Below the pieces are notes generated by a model. That model was not told the origin of the DNA and did no database searches. It saw only the letters and a program-made list of their open reading frames with translations. Positions 1 through 11,285 of a DNA stretch of 64,000 nucleotides are shown piece after piece. Made by a program: the position numbers and the translations under genes. The stretch is from Diplolepis rosae (taxonomy: Eukaryota > Arthropoda > Insecta > Hymenoptera > Diplolepididae), in NCBI GenBank assembly GCA_030998225.1, contig JAPYXD010000704.1, positions 12,648,001-12,712,000 on the forward strand, read 5' to 3'. The stretch's first letter is position 1; every line of letters begins with the position of its first letter.

Positions 1-751
1 CAAATTTCTTAGTTGACTTTCGTTTTTTAAATTAAAATAATCTTTAACGTGTTTAAAAAATGATTTTTCGTTTTAAAAAAACCATTTTTGTAGGAGAAAT
101 CACTTTGGTTAAATAAAAGTAATATATTTTTAAATAAAATGGTAGGTTATTGGAAAAAATTGGCTTTAGGGTCAAAAAATGATTAAATCATTTAAATCTT
201 TAATATATCTTTAATTAAAAAAAAAAAACAAAGAATTTATTTTATTGAAATTCATCATTTTTTTAAAATGAAACATAATTTTTATATCATAAAGAGATTT
301 TTATTTTGAATTAAAAAGAGGAAGGTAGATAAACAATTTTTTCGAAATAAACCAAAGTTTTTTCTGAGGTTAACGTCTAAATTTCCGTAATGATGCTGAC
401 GTTATAAAACGCATATTATTATTTCAAAGGATGAACTAAAATTTATGATATTTTGCTTTCACTACATAATTCATTTATAAACGAAACAGTCTGGACAACT
501 GAACATGTCAGTAAAGCAGAGTGCAATATACGTCAGATGTAGCCCGAAGGAAAAGCACGTTCCTGAGTTATTTCAATAGCAGTTACCATAAATTTGCAAA
601 AAAATGAAAATAGGTTACAACTATATTATGTTCCGCTAACTTTGTTCCGACGATGAAAGCAGACGCACATGTTCCTAATAATGGAATGTTTTATCTCATG
701 CAAGTTGAGCGTATGGAGTAATGCTTTTACACTATTATGATAGGAGAGAAC
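1..751. other. AT-rich DNA, no gene seen
   Basis: Low-complexity A/T-rich sequence with stops in all frames. I see no repeat shared with the rest of the window and no RNA gene. Confidence 0.5.
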
Positions 752-768
752 GGGGGGGGGGGGGGGGG
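752..768 (+). repeat. Poly-G tract, 17 G
   Basis: An unbroken run of 17 G in A/T-rich surroundings. Similar runs of 16-18 occur at 3832, 34239 (as C), 52947 and 56307. It can in principle form quadruplex or triplex DNA. Run length is prone to sequencing error. Confidence 0.9.
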
Positions 769-1469
769 ACCAACCAAAACTAGCGATCGAGCGAAACCGT
801 TAGGGATGAAAATACAGCACTTTGTGAATTTTCAAGTCACTCAAAACGGATTATATCCTTCTGGATTACTTTCAACCGTGAGTGCTAGGGATTCAATTTC
901 CACGGATTGTAACTCAAAATTCAACTGTAGTAGTAAAGTTAAATATGTTATAAGCAGCATTCATAGAAAGAACGGGGCGATTAATTTTTTATCCTCACTT
1001 GCTTGAAAAAATTGTTCTAAAGCTTTACTCCTGTTTTATATGCAAATTTTAATAAAGATATTAGAATTCGAGAGATATATTTATAAGAGATGAGTTACTG
1101 TCCAAAATTACAATTTTTTATCTTCAAATGTCTCCTAGAAGCTATTTTTTATTTTGAGATCCTAGTCGATTTTTTCACTGAATTCACTTTTTTCATTTTT
1201 ATGGCATTTTTCTATCTCTTGTTATAAAATATTATAATTCCATTTCTAAAATTTTTGGTCCTGTGAATTCCTTAGTTGGTTTTATTTATTTATTAAATAT
1301 GTAAACAAGGAAACTTTGAAAATATTCGTTTTAATGAAGATAATTCATTGAAAAATACGCGACTAAAATATAAATAAGAAAAATGATTTTGATATTCATA
1401 AACAATAAGTCAAATTTTATAATATTGTTGAATTAAAGTTTTTCCTGGAAATAATTTTATGATACATAA
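769..1469. other. AT-rich DNA, no gene seen
   Basis: The open frame spanning the poly-G run (737-1006, 89 codons) owes its start to the homopolymer (Gly run) and shows no recognisable domain. Nothing else is seen. Confidence 0.45.
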
Positions 1470-1637
1470 ATTATTCTCAGGGCCTTTCCGCTATCTCTTG
1501 TTGTTCTCGAATAAAATTGAATTTTGCATTTCTAAAATTAATAAATAGCACTCTGCAAAATGAAAATGGAAACTATGTGTTTTATAATAAAATAATTCAA
1601 ATTAAATTTCTAGATCTCTCTAAGGCAAATAATTTGT
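1470..1637 (+). repeat. Dispersed repeat G, copy 1
   Basis: About 170 bp that recurs in the same orientation at 11855-12035 with shared words such as TTCTAAAATTAATAAATAG and GGAAACTATGT. In both places a family E module lies close by, downstream here and upstream at the second copy. So G may be part of one larger element. Superfamily unknown. Confidence 0.6.
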
Positions 1638-1850
1638 TGTCCACCGTACACCGAAAATAAGCTTTATCGGCGTCACTTTGCGTGCGGAAAGTTGATTTTC
1701 CTGCACTAGTGCGGTAAAATTTCAAGCGTGCGGAAAATCAACTTTCCGCACGCAAAAACAGTGAGCAAAAAAATATCTTTTGTATCGCGTGCGGAACGTA
1801 TTTAAACGCAAGAGCGAGTCGCGCGTTAAAATACGCCTTTCCGCACTTGA
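1638..1850 (+). mobile_element. Family E element, copy 1, with two strong hairpins
   Basis: Starts with a terminus resembling TTGTCCGCCGTACGCCGAAA, also found inverted at 11526 and near 6490-6530. It contains a perfect 11-bp stem (GCGTGCGGAAA 1726-1736 with TTTCCGCACGC 1743-1753, 6-nt loop). A longer hairpin follows at 1789-1846: GTGCGGAA pairs with TTCCGCAC and CGTATTTAAACGC pairs with GCGTTAAAATACG, around a loop containing AAGAGCGAGTCGC. Stem and loop of the second hairpin are kept in the copy at 11287-11346. No coding sequence was found, so it reads as a non-autonomous element. Confidence 0.65.
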
Positions 1851-2107
1851 TACGAAATTTACTATTACTTTTTTTTCGCACATGGTTTTGAAATAATGTA
1901 ACTTTGTAAATTTCATTGTATAGTTGGTGTTTTTGAATTTTCGGTTCCCACTTCTCTGTCTCTGGTCAACTATCAAGTATTTTCATTTTATTATCACACC
2001 TTGCTCAACAATTACAAAATTTTTCGAGTCTCTTCTCTTATTACTTTTATTAAATCTAAAATCGGAAAAATGATTATATTATATTGAAAAAAATAAGGAA
2101 GACTTCT

Positions 2108-2200
2108 GTCTTGATAAGGACCAAATTATTGGTCGAAACGTCGACATCAACTTTCAATTAAACACCAATACAACACCGGAAAGGCCACTAGTTTTCGGAA
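2108..2200 (+). mobile_element. Hammerhead-like tail of a Penelope-like or related retroelement, copy 1
   Basis: Reads GTC-TTGATAAG-GACC-loop-GGTC-GAAACGTC and then, about 30 bp on, CACCGGAAAGGCCA. The same layout recurs at 22611-22697. Known: many Penelope-like elements end in minimal hammerhead ribozymes (CUGAUGA, stem II, GAAA). Here the core differs at two conserved positions (C3 to T, G8 to A), so cleavage is doubtful. No reverse transcriptase remains nearby. Confidence 0.45.
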
Positions 2201-3279
2201 TTTTTTTCGGATATTACGAAACACCGAGGTGCTTAAAATTAAACTTCAAACAAAAATCTTGATTCCAATAAAGACGTTTAAGGAAAATCTTATATGATTG
2301 AGGTATAAGAAGAGGGAAATAATTATCTGATTTTAAGAAATACACCGAAACGTTGGTTTTGTGGAGTATGATTTTAAGGAAAGACCCACGGAGCGTTAGG
2401 ATACGGGGTAGAGAGAGATATATGGTCCTGGTTTTTTTACCATTTTACGCTTTACTGACTCTGTCCGATTATATGAAGGGCACACTTGGACAATGCGTAA
2501 AATCAGCGTTCTAGTGTCCTTTGAAATTAATTTGGTAATTCAGAAATAAGTTCACAATTTCAAGTAATCTGAATTCTTAAATCACCAAAACGACCAAATT
2601 TGGAACGAAGCAATCATAGCAAGTTACTAGCAACTTTTAATTAGTTACTTTTTTATATACATATATAATATATGTATATAACTTGTATAAGAAAATAAGT
2701 ATAATTGGTCTTTATCTTCTAATTATTATTACATGAATACAAATACAAAGTTATGAATCAAATATATGAATATAATTATTATTTCTTGATTAAGAATTAT
2801 AAAAACTTCACAAATTTAAATAAAGCGCGGGCTTCTTTGTTTCCCTTCCTACGTAAGCGTAGTAGTAGTGTTAGTGTGGAAGTAATAAATTGGAGTGAAT
2901 TCTATGGTTGTGCCCAGTGTGCTTTTGTGTGCTTTGTTTCTTGATAGTGACGACTGACAAAACATTTTATATTTTGATGTTCGACGTGAGTTACACAAGT
3001 GGTAAATAAATATTTTGTTAATAGAATACGTGTTTATGTGTTTGTGACATAAACTTTACTCAGACGTAACAAACACCGTTTTCTATGTTTTTTTTAACAT
3101 AAATTAATATAAAATTACATTAATTGTAACAATTAAGGCGTTGTAAAAATAGATCGTCTTATAATGTCCGACGGTACCGTATTCATTGCACTTCCGCACT
3201 TCGTTATTACTTATTTATTTAACAAATTCATTGCCCGTTGGTATAACCCAATAACAAGACTGAAATAAAATGTAATTAA
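2201..3279. other. AT-rich DNA, no gene seen
   Basis: Holds a small A/T palindrome (about 2654-2681, TATATACATATA and its complement) and otherwise nothing recognisable. Confidence 0.45.
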
Positions 3280-3544
3280 CTCTCTAAATCTAAATCAGTC
3301 AAATTTTCACTGATCGAATCAGTGATTTGCCTTTTCACTGATACATCAGTGAACAAAATATATTTCACTGTTAAATCACTTGATTATCACTGATTTAATC
3401 AGTGGAAAAAATATTTTCACTGTTAAATCAGTTAATTTTCACTGGAGTATTCAGTGGAATTTGACTGATTTACAGTAACCTCTTTTTAGCTATTTGAATC
3501 AGTCAAATTTCACTAATAATCAGTAGATTTTTACTGATTCAGTT
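3280..3544 (+). mobile_element. Family M short inverted-repeat element, copy 1 (right end lost)
   Basis: Begins CTCTCTAAATCTAAATCAG like the other M copies and carries the usual ladder of ACTGATT/AATCAGT words (TCACTGATCGAATCAGTGA and others). The right end stops at GATTCAG instead of GATTCAGATTTAGAGAG, so it is 3' truncated. Likely a Tc1/mariner-type non-autonomous element, inferred from the TA duplications of other copies. Confidence 0.8.
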
Positions 3545-3668
3545 AGCATTAAAATGTAAACTTCTTTGTTATTCTTTTATTGTTAAATTTTATTACCCAT
3601 TGGCATTAATTAATAGAAGCTTATTGTTCATGTTTGTTTCTTGCTATTGTTGAACCTACATACATATA

Positions 3669-4375
3669 CACGGTGACCCATTTTAATCTATAATCCCAAA
3701 TATCTTCTAAAATACTTTATCTACGAAAAAATGATTCGGACAAAGGTTGATCAGGACCGAGGGGGACATTTGACTGTATCATCAATTTTGACCTTGAGGT
3801 CAAATGATTGTTACTGTCTGGGTGTGTTGGAGGGGGGGGGGGGGGGGGGACTGATAACAATCCACAGAGTGAAGTCTACAAAAAAAATGTATTCGGGCAC
3901 AGAGTTAAAAATCTAAGAAAAATCGTCTTGACCTTCAAGTCATCTTGAAAATTGATCTGAAAGTCATGATGGTTCAAGGTGATGTACACCTTAACATTTC
4001 ATCGACTTTTGTGAAGCATCTTGAACGTTTGTTTACCCCGAAAAACCAAGACAATTCAGAAAAAGGGCATGTGGTCGTTTCTCAGACATTTGTCCTTAAT
4101 TTTGTACCTTTCCAAGGTCACAAAAACCATTTTTCTACAGGTCAATTTTGACGTGAAATTTCCCGCTCTTTTCAAATCTGCAGTCAAAAATAGGGGTTCT
4201 CATTTAAGAAAAGGGTCTTACCTCCATTTGACCTTGAAAATTGACCTCAAGGTCAAAATTGATGGTACAGTCGAATGTCCACCTCGGTCCTGGTCAACCT
4301 TTGTCCGAAAGATTTTTTCGTAGATAAAGTATTTTAGAAGATATTTGGGATTATAGATTAAAATGGGTCACCGTG
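3669..4375. mobile_element. Foldback element W (707 bp) with AGGTCA-type palindromes
   Basis: Terminal inverted repeats CACGGTGACCCATTTTAATC at 3669 and its complement ending at 4375, flanked by TATA on both sides. The arms match for roughly 90-100 bp, including TATCTTCTAAAATACTTTATC. Inside are an 18-G run (3832-3849) and repeated TTGACC/GGTCAA words, for example TTGACCTTGAGGTCAAA near 3788 and two more near 4230-4258. No coding capacity. Probably a non-autonomous DNA transposon of the TA-target group; single copy here. Confidence 0.75.
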
Positions 4376-4598
4376 TATATAATGCAAAAAATTTACCGTT
4401 TTTTATTTTTTTCAATAAAATTTCTATAAAATATATTACACTCTTTTTATTTTATAATAATAATAGTTACGTAGCTTCATATTGCAAAAGAACATGCAAA
4501 ACATGCAGGCAATATGCGACGCATGTTATGACCGTCACAATTTGCGAGCGATATGCGACTCAATTAATAACACATATGTCTCATGAGGTGAGAGCGCA

Positions 4599-4620
4599 AT
4601 CTGCGGATTGATCCGCAGAT
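4599..4620. other. Perfect 22-bp hairpin palindrome
   Basis: ATCTGCGGAT, 2-bp spacer TG, ATCCGCAGAT: a 10-bp perfect stem in a locally GC-richer patch (4490-4640) that repeats ATGCG/GCGAT words. Function unknown; the surrounding 4381-4900 block has no gene I can support. Confidence 0.7.
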
Positions 4621-4907
4621 ATGCGTGCGGATACGCCATCATTGAGCAAGCATTTTGTTATCCGGATTCTTTTTGAAAATAAGTCTTACTTAATTTTTGA
4701 ACGTTTTCTAATTAATTTATGACGAATTAATTGTTTGATAATCCAATGATTTTCTAAATATCTTAATCCTGCATTCTGAGATGCTTTTTTTCCGTTATAT
4801 GTTATTTTAGACCAAGACTCTTGTCTTAATGACAGCTTAGCTGAAATTACTATAATCGTATTAGTTACAAGTTTAAGCTCTGTTTCAAGAAAGTTCGTAC
4901 TTCTCTG

Positions 4908-5530
4908 TGTTGGCAGCTTAGGGTCCACATAAACTTTATGTGGAAGTAATTAGCAGTATGGATGCCTGTTCGAGAATTTTATACCGGAATTAGTTTTTGG
5001 TATAACTCCCTGTAAGGTGCAGCGGTTCTTGAATTAGTTTATTTTTTTATTTTTCTTGGAACTAAAAGACTGCCACGTGCTTCGAAATAGACTTGGTATA
5101 AAAAGGACTTTAGACGATTCGCAGAAACCAATATAAATGCAAAGGCGTTTTAGTTCGGTGTGCACGAGGCAGGTTTAAAAGGAATCGAGCAAGCGGAATA
5201 CCTGATTGATATTCTACTCAGGATATCCGAAAACCGGCGGATGTGACGATCACATCATCGGATTAGAATGAGAGATTCTATTCCGGACGAACGAGCTAGG
5301 ATTTACATTCACGCGAACTCAGCCCATTAATTGAACCTTCGAATCAGCCTTATCGATTTATCCTAATTTATGATACTTATATGCTATTTGTCTCTTCAAA
5401 ACATAGATTGTTTGCTTTCGATCTTCACAATCGGGTCAGCAAACACACTATTAATCCAATAAACCTCATGAATTATTATTTTCTTCACCAATTATTTATT
5501 AAAAGACGAAAAGTCTTATTTTTGATACCA
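4908..5530 (+). promoter_or_regulatory. Possible solo LTR or Pol II promoter fragment
   Basis: A non-repetitive, less A/T-skewed block that starts TGTTGGCAGC. It carries a clean TATA-box-like TATAAAAAG (5096-5104) with a TTCGGTGTGC initiator-like stretch downstream, and an AATAAA polyadenylation-like signal at 5458. This order (U3 TATA, R, AATAAA) fits a solo LTR, but no second copy, terminal CA or target duplication was found. It could equally be host promoter DNA. Confidence 0.2.
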
Positions 5531-5532
5531 TA

Positions 5533-5829
5533 CTCTCTAAATCTGAATCAGTCAAATATTCACAGATTGAATCAGTGATTCAATCTTCATTCATTCATTC
5601 ATTATTCATTTTTCACTGATTCACCAGTGAAAAAATATATTTCACTGTTAAATCACTTGTTTATCACTGATTTAATCAGTGGAAAAAATGTTTTCACTAT
5701 TAAATCAGTTAATTTTCACTGAGGCAATCAGTGGAATTTGACTGATTTTCAGTAACCTCTTTTTAGCTATTTGAATCAGTCAAATTTCACTGATAATCAG
5801 TAGATTTTGACTGATTCAGATTTAGAAAG
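5533..5829 (+). mobile_element. Family M element, copy 2, intact
   Basis: CTCTCTAAATCTGAATCAG to CTGATTCAGATTTAGAAAG, flanked by TA (5531-5532 and 5830-5831). Internal ACTGATT/AATCAGT ladder as in the other copies, plus a local ATTC microsatellite expansion (about 5583-5610). Copy A1 begins only 6 bp to the right. Non-coding, Tc1/mariner-type by target duplication. Confidence 0.9.
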
Positions 5830-5835
5830 TAAGTT

Positions 5836-6437
5836 TTAAGGTAGTTGATCAACGAAAATTAGACCTCAGGCAAAAATAGATAATTTTGCTTTCACGAATA
5901 GCAATATTATTATTGAAGGGCTATTTCAGAAGAGAAAAGATTAATTTCCATAAATAAAATTTGAAATAGAGAAAAATAATTTTATTAATAAATTTTATTT
6001 TTTCCCCAACTTTTTTTCTTATTGCTTCTACCAAATTTTAAAAAATTATGCGATTTTAATCAATTACAAATCACTTTTTCAAAAAAAAGACTCCCTACAA
6101 CTTAACCATTTCCAATTTTTGAAAATTAATTAATTATTATCAAATTCAGCAATTTGTTTATAAAAATTTCGTTTTGGAAAATGTTTTTTTAATGGTTTCA
6201 GCCATTAAAAAATTTATTTTTAAAAATCAGAAATGGTGAAGTTGTGGGAAATCTTTTCTCTGAAAAAATGATTCATGATTTATTAGAATCGCATAATTTT
6301 TTAAAATTTGGTAAGAAGCGATAAGAAAAAAAGTTGGGTCAAAAATAAAATTTATTAATAAAATTATTTTTCTATGTTTCAAATTTGTTTCTTCTAAAAT
6401 AATCTTTTCACTTTGAAAATAGCCCTTCAACAATAAA
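5836..6437. mobile_element. Family A TTAA palindrome, copy A1, right end replaced
   Basis: Left end TTAAGGTAGTTGATC..., arms around a centre near 6140, as in intact copies (about 670 bp). The right arm stops after AAAATAGCCCTTCAA and runs into a family E terminus (6480-6530), so the last ~50 bp are missing. The open frame at 6227-6601 is arm sequence, not a gene. Confidence 0.85.
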
Positions 6438-6479
6438 ATGTTAGATTCTGATTCGATTTTTTGAAGATCGATCTTTATG

Positions 6480-6530
6480 GGCGAAAATATCGACACCAAC
6501 AAGGCTAAATTTCGGTTCACAGCGGACAAA
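6480..6530 (-). mobile_element. Family E terminus, fragment
   Basis: GACACCAACAAGGCTAAATT followed by CGGTTCACAGCGGACAAAAA is a diverged match to the E2 right end (11485-11526). It abuts the broken end of A1, marking a deletion or insertion junction. Confidence 0.55.
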
Positions 6531-6889
6531 AAAGAGTTCTTAAATTGTTGATACTTTTTCCTACTTACAATTTTAAACAATAATTTTAATCCATTAACCA
6601 TTGAGTCAGAGAGTTTTGACTTGTACTACTTATCAGTAGTTCAACCTTATCGATTCTCAGACATGGCTATTAGCAGCTACTTTATCTTGAGTTTTTTTTT
6701 GAAAATATTAAAGATAGTCATGCTCAGGGAAAATATTTTCAGAAGAGTGAATGAATACATCATTTTTATTATATTCAATTGCATTGAAAAATATTCAATA
6801 TAAATTGAGGGAATATAACAATTATTTTAATAAACAAAATATTGTCTTGTAATTTGATTTATTTATTTATTATTATATTTGAAGATTTT
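6531..6889. other. AT-rich DNA, no gene seen
   Basis: No shared repeat, RNA gene or credible coding sequence found. Confidence 0.4.
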
Positions 6890-7175
6890 TTACTTATTAT
6901 CAATATTCGAAACAGCAGAGTTGTAGAGAATATTTCCTCCGAAAAATAAGCCATACTTTATGAAAATCCAATAATTTTTAAAAAATTTGTAAGAACCGAT
7001 AACAAAAAAAATTCTATTACAAACAACGTCATTAAAAACATTAATTTTCGTAAGTTTTGAATTTTTTTCATGATAAATAACATTTTTTCTTTCATAAGGC
7101 ACGACTGATAATATAATTTCATGTCTTAAAATCATAGGAAATTGTTTTTTGCAGAACCTGATTTTTGACACAACT
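6890..7175 (+). mobile_element. Family A' right half
   Basis: Matches the right arm of the complete A' element at 21812-22486 in order: GTTGTAGAGAATATTT, a CCGATAACAA stretch, CACGACTGATAATATAATT, and AACCTGATTTTTG. It lacks the left arm and the terminal TTAA. It leads directly into repeat H1, as the A' remnant at 9225 leads into H2, so A' plus H probably moved as one unit. Confidence 0.7.
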
Positions 7176-7690
7176 GCACTCAATTCGCATAATAGGGGCA
7201 ATCTCGGATGTTGCCTCCTTAAACTCAGGTAACCATCAGATCGAAACAATCAAAACCGTAAGATCGATTCCAATAAAGGGTTTAGATTATATTTCTGTAC
7301 AATATATTCTTTTGGCCCACCTCCTTTAATTTCTTCAAAAATTTCATATTTTTCTCCAAATGATAAGCGTTTTCTTTTTTTTATCACTCTTTTTGTACCG
7401 TATAACCTTTATGGAATTAAAGCGAACACTTTCAGTAAAAATTTTTATTTAAATTTAACAAATCGTTTTTTAACTTGATTTCTTTAATTCGAAGTAAAAC
7501 CACCTTTAGAACAAATATAAATTTATTCAACTTTAATAATTCACCTTTTTATCCTTTTTTAAATGAAAGAAATTATTTTACAAACATTATTTATTTGATT
7601 TAAAAAAATCACTTCTACTTATACGACTGCTCATTAATTTCTTAAATTCAAAGAAATTTCTTTGAATCAAAAAAATTTTCTTTGACCGTA
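7176..7690 (+). repeat. Repeat H, copy 1
   Basis: About 500 bp shared in direct orientation with 9321-9975, high identity by eye over stretches such as AAATTTCATATTTTTCTCC and GTACCGTATAACCTTTATGG. Both copies can be read on the minus strand as a short peptide with LSLRRQHxxLPLLCEL, but the frames break soon after. Probably the inside of a larger mobile element. Confidence 0.7.
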
Positions 7691-8681
7691 TAGCAATGCA
7701 CAAATTTGTTTGATTCAAAGAAATTTTTTTTAATCAAAAAAACTTTTTTCTGGGTTTAAAGTAACAAATAACTAATTGCCCAATCAAAATTCGATTACTG
7801 ATTTCAATTCAGTGAAATTTTCACTGTTTCGGATTTATAGGGTAAGTTATTTATCAATAAATTAAAACTATTGGTATGTTGTATATAATTATAAAGACAA
7901 TTTGTTGCCTTTTCCGAAATATGCTAAATTCTTTATTATTGTTGAAGTTGCTGTCATCATGTAAATTGCAAATAAGCATTTTGCAGGACGAAGCACTTCG
8001 CTCCGTGTACTTCAAATAGGCGTGGTCCAATATGTTATGCTCATCGTTGAGTTTAATTTGGGCTTCGTCGACGAAATGGAACTACTTCTGTTATCAGTGT
8101 AATCGTATGATGTGGATCAGTGAAATTTACATGAGAAAATTACTTGGGAAAATATTTCAGTTCAAAAATGAATATCTGTCGAGTTATATATAAAATTATT
8201 CTTTTTTTTATATCTATCATTTTTGTATTCCAGTTGCATTTACTTACAACTGGTTGATTTATCATCAAATTAATATTGCGTATAACAATATTTTTAAATA
8301 ATAACCACGCTTTCATTGCTTTATTGATGCGTAACGTGTAAGAAAAAAGTGTGAAAATTTCAACCAAATAAGCGATTATCAAAAAGTTGTTTGATTGGAA
8401 ATTGATAGCTGTGAAGGAGAAAGTCTCTTGGGAGTTTTATGTGTGAAGAAAGTCTTTAAGATGTAAAACGTTCTAAAGATAGGAAAAAAACTCATTCAAG
8501 TCTCTAGAACGTTATTGAGACTTTCGGATAACGTTCGATTTTTCTTCGTGCTCACGGAGACATTGATTAAATTGATTGATAAGCACATAATAACTTGATT
8601 ACTAAACGATATATAACAAAAACAGTTGAAATAACTTTGCCTTGATCTATAAGTGATTTATACTTTCAAAGCAGAAGTTAA
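7691..8681. other. AT-rich DNA with a weak family M scrap
   Basis: 7795-7845 contains CAGTGAAATTTTCACTG and GGATTTATAG, reminiscent of an M right end, too short to be sure. The rest holds no gene or repeat I can support. Confidence 0.35.
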
Positions 8682-8880
8682 GGGTATCCGCCACCTTTAA
8701 TTGGTATATTTTTGACTTTTTCAAAAAATGTTATTTTTTATTCTCTATATTTCTCTGAGTATGTATGTAAATTTTCAGGTCAATCAGATTTTTTTTTTTT
8801 ATGAAAAAATAAATTAAATTAAACAAATTTAACAAATTATTGCTTAAAAAAAAAAAAAAAACAGAAATCATTTAATGTTA
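8682..8880 (+). mobile_element. Family C left-end fragment (C0)
   Basis: AAGGGTATCCGCCACCTTTA ATTGGTATATTTTT follows the left terminus of the large C element at 16261 closely, including AATTTTCAGGTCAATC versus AATTTCAGGGCAATC. Only one end is present. Confidence 0.65.
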
Positions 8881-9224
8881 AATAAATCTTTTTTAAACCT
8901 TTTAACAAATTCAAGCTACACAGAGAAAAAATATTTATTGATATAGAACTCACAAAATTTTTTCTTGCTGTCCTTCCATTACAAAATGGCACAAACAAAA
9001 TTTTAGCTCTCCTAACAAAAAATGTTGGGAAACAAAATACACTAGCAAACTCTTTTGTTGATTCAACAAATAAGTTTGTTGGGAAAACTGAAAATTAGTT
9101 GTAATTGTATTTAATATCCCCACGTGGATTTTTAATAGGATTAAGATCAAAGATGTTTGTATTCTCAAACAAACTTCTATATTGGATATTTTTCTAATAA
9201 CTAAAAACGAATAATTGTTGTTGA

Positions 9225-9320
9225 CTAATAGTTGCCGTCCCAAAAATCAAGTCTCTGGAAAAATAGTTTTTCAATGATTCTAAGATTTGAAATAATACCC
9301 AGAGACCTGATTTTTGCCAC
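9225..9320 (+). mobile_element. Internally deleted A' element
   Basis: GTTGCCGTCCCAAAAATCAAG at the left, then TCTCTGGAAAA, and CCCAGAGACCTGATTTTTG at the right, are the two A' termini joined with almost all of the middle lost (about 90 bp left of about 675). Confidence 0.6.
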
Positions 9321-9975
9321 GAAAAATACACTTAATTCGCATAATAAGGGCAATCCCGAGTGTTGCCTCCTTAAACTCAGGTAATTCTCAGATAAAAACA
9401 ACCAGGACCGTAAAAAATATTCCAATAAAGGGTTTCAAATTATATCTCTGTATAACATATTCTTTCGGCTTTCTTTAATTTCTTCAAAAATTTCATATTT
9501 TTCTCCGAATGATAAGCGTTTCGTTTTCTTTTGTTTACTTATTTTGTACCGTATAACCTTTATGGAATTAAAGTGAACACACCTAGAACAAAGTTTTATT
9601 TAAATTTAACAAATCGTTTTTTAACTTGATTTCTTTAATTCGAAATAAAAACACCTTTAGAACAAATATAAATTTATTCAACTTTAATAATTCACCTTTT
9701 TATCCGTTTCTAAATGAAAGAAATTATTTTAATGAAATTATTTATTTGATTTAAAAAAATATTTTTTTGATTCAAATACAATACCGGCAAAAACTTAAGA
9801 AATAATTTATTCAATTTTATAACCTTAAGCGAAGACAGTTTTTTCTTTAAACTAAAAAAAAATATTTCTGTTAATTACATTACACATGTACTTATGCGAC
9901 TGCGCAGCCATTAATTTCTTAAATTTAAAGAGAAAAAACAATCAAGAAATTTCTTTAACGAGGTAGAGGCGCTGC
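9321..9975 (+). repeat. Repeat H, copy 2
   Basis: Direct repeat of 7176-7690, with about 120 bp extra after 9760 (CCGGCAAAAACTTAAG region). Same arrangement relative to A' as copy 1. Confidence 0.7.
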
Positions 9976-11285
9976 CTCTTTTTTTTACGGCACTTAACAA
10001 CTTAAAGTTGTTTAAATAGCCACTCTCTTGACCCTACCATCTCCAAAAAAATTTTAAGAAGTCCCTAAACCCAGTTCCCCTATTATCCGACTTGAGTGTA
10101 CCTTAAAATAAAAAAATGATTCCAATCGAGATTTCAATTTAAAAAATGTCTTTTGACCTGATATCAATGCATTATTTTTTTGTTTGAAAACGAAATGTTT
10201 GAAGATAAGTAACTTTTTTCTGAGTGTATCTCTATATAAAAATGGTAGTTTTTTCGTTTCTAAGAGTCTTTAAAAATTTCTGTGCAGTTATAAAGATTGG
10301 ATAAAGTAGGTAAACGGGGTTGTACATATCCGAGAATTTATGCAGAAAGAAACTTACTGACTTTTATTTTAAATTCAACCAACTTAAGAGTTGGTTCTAC
10401 AAAGGAATGCGAGCTGAATCACTGATTTCAAGTGTATATCCTATCGTGGAAATGGATGTACAGTGTATTTTACTTCTCACTGTCTTCTCTCTTTTACTCT
10501 TTTATTCCCTTTCAATGATTCCACAGAAACCGTACTTTCTATCACAAAAAGAAAAGCGACCTCCAATGGAAAACACGACGAGATAAAGGATAAAAAACCG
10601 AATAAGAAATAGATTCCAGAATTATATGTACTGGATATTTCAGAAGAGCGATTGTGCAAGTGAAGATAAAGGAATCACAATTACAAATGCAATTGTGTAA
10701 CACGCTTGGCTCCATAAAACTAGTTTTACTAATACTGCCTGGACACTGGCAATCTTTTATGTCTGTCTTCGCATTGGGTGTTTCGTTTTACTATAATGAA
10801 ACGGTGCGGAAAACTTAACTGTGCTTCCATGAGTTTCCTGATGTTCGGACCTCTTAAAGTAATGAAAATACATATAAATGAAAGTCGCTCTCTTAATCGG
10901 ATTAAAACAATTAAGAGGTGCTCTGCTTAAGTTCTTGTCGTTTTGATAGAATACCAAGTTTTCAGTTTAAATTCCATTAAAGTTATTAGAAATTTCACGT
11001 TCGAAAGCTTCACCTTTAACCTAAAGCGACTCTCTCGTTTTTCACGCTCTGTTTATTCCCGCATCAGTTTTTTTTTATTCAAACCTCTATAAAGTCAGAT
11101 GTTTTAACCTAGTTTTGTATTATGAAGAAAATAATAAATTTTAAGAACCAGCACACTTCTCTTTTTTCACTGAGAAAATATTTATAAGAATTTCTGATAA
11201 AGGCATATTTAAATATTTTTCATGGTATACATAAATGAGCAAAATGAATAAAATTGCATTTAGAAAAATAGTATATTTTGTATCC
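9976..11285. other. AT-rich DNA, no gene seen
   Basis: Several 60-90-codon frames on both strands (for example 10320-10586, 10757-10957) show no domain, no repeat partner and no splice support. Possibly unique host intergenic or intronic DNA. Confidence 0.4.

Noticed and set aside
737..1006. Frame with a Gly run over the poly-G tract
   Set aside because: The Gly run depends on homopolymer length, and there is no domain or codon support.
6890..9425. Shared peptide LSLRRQHxxLPLLCEL as a conserved small protein
   Set aside because: It lies in DNA repeat H, and the frames diverge immediately outside the shared stretch.
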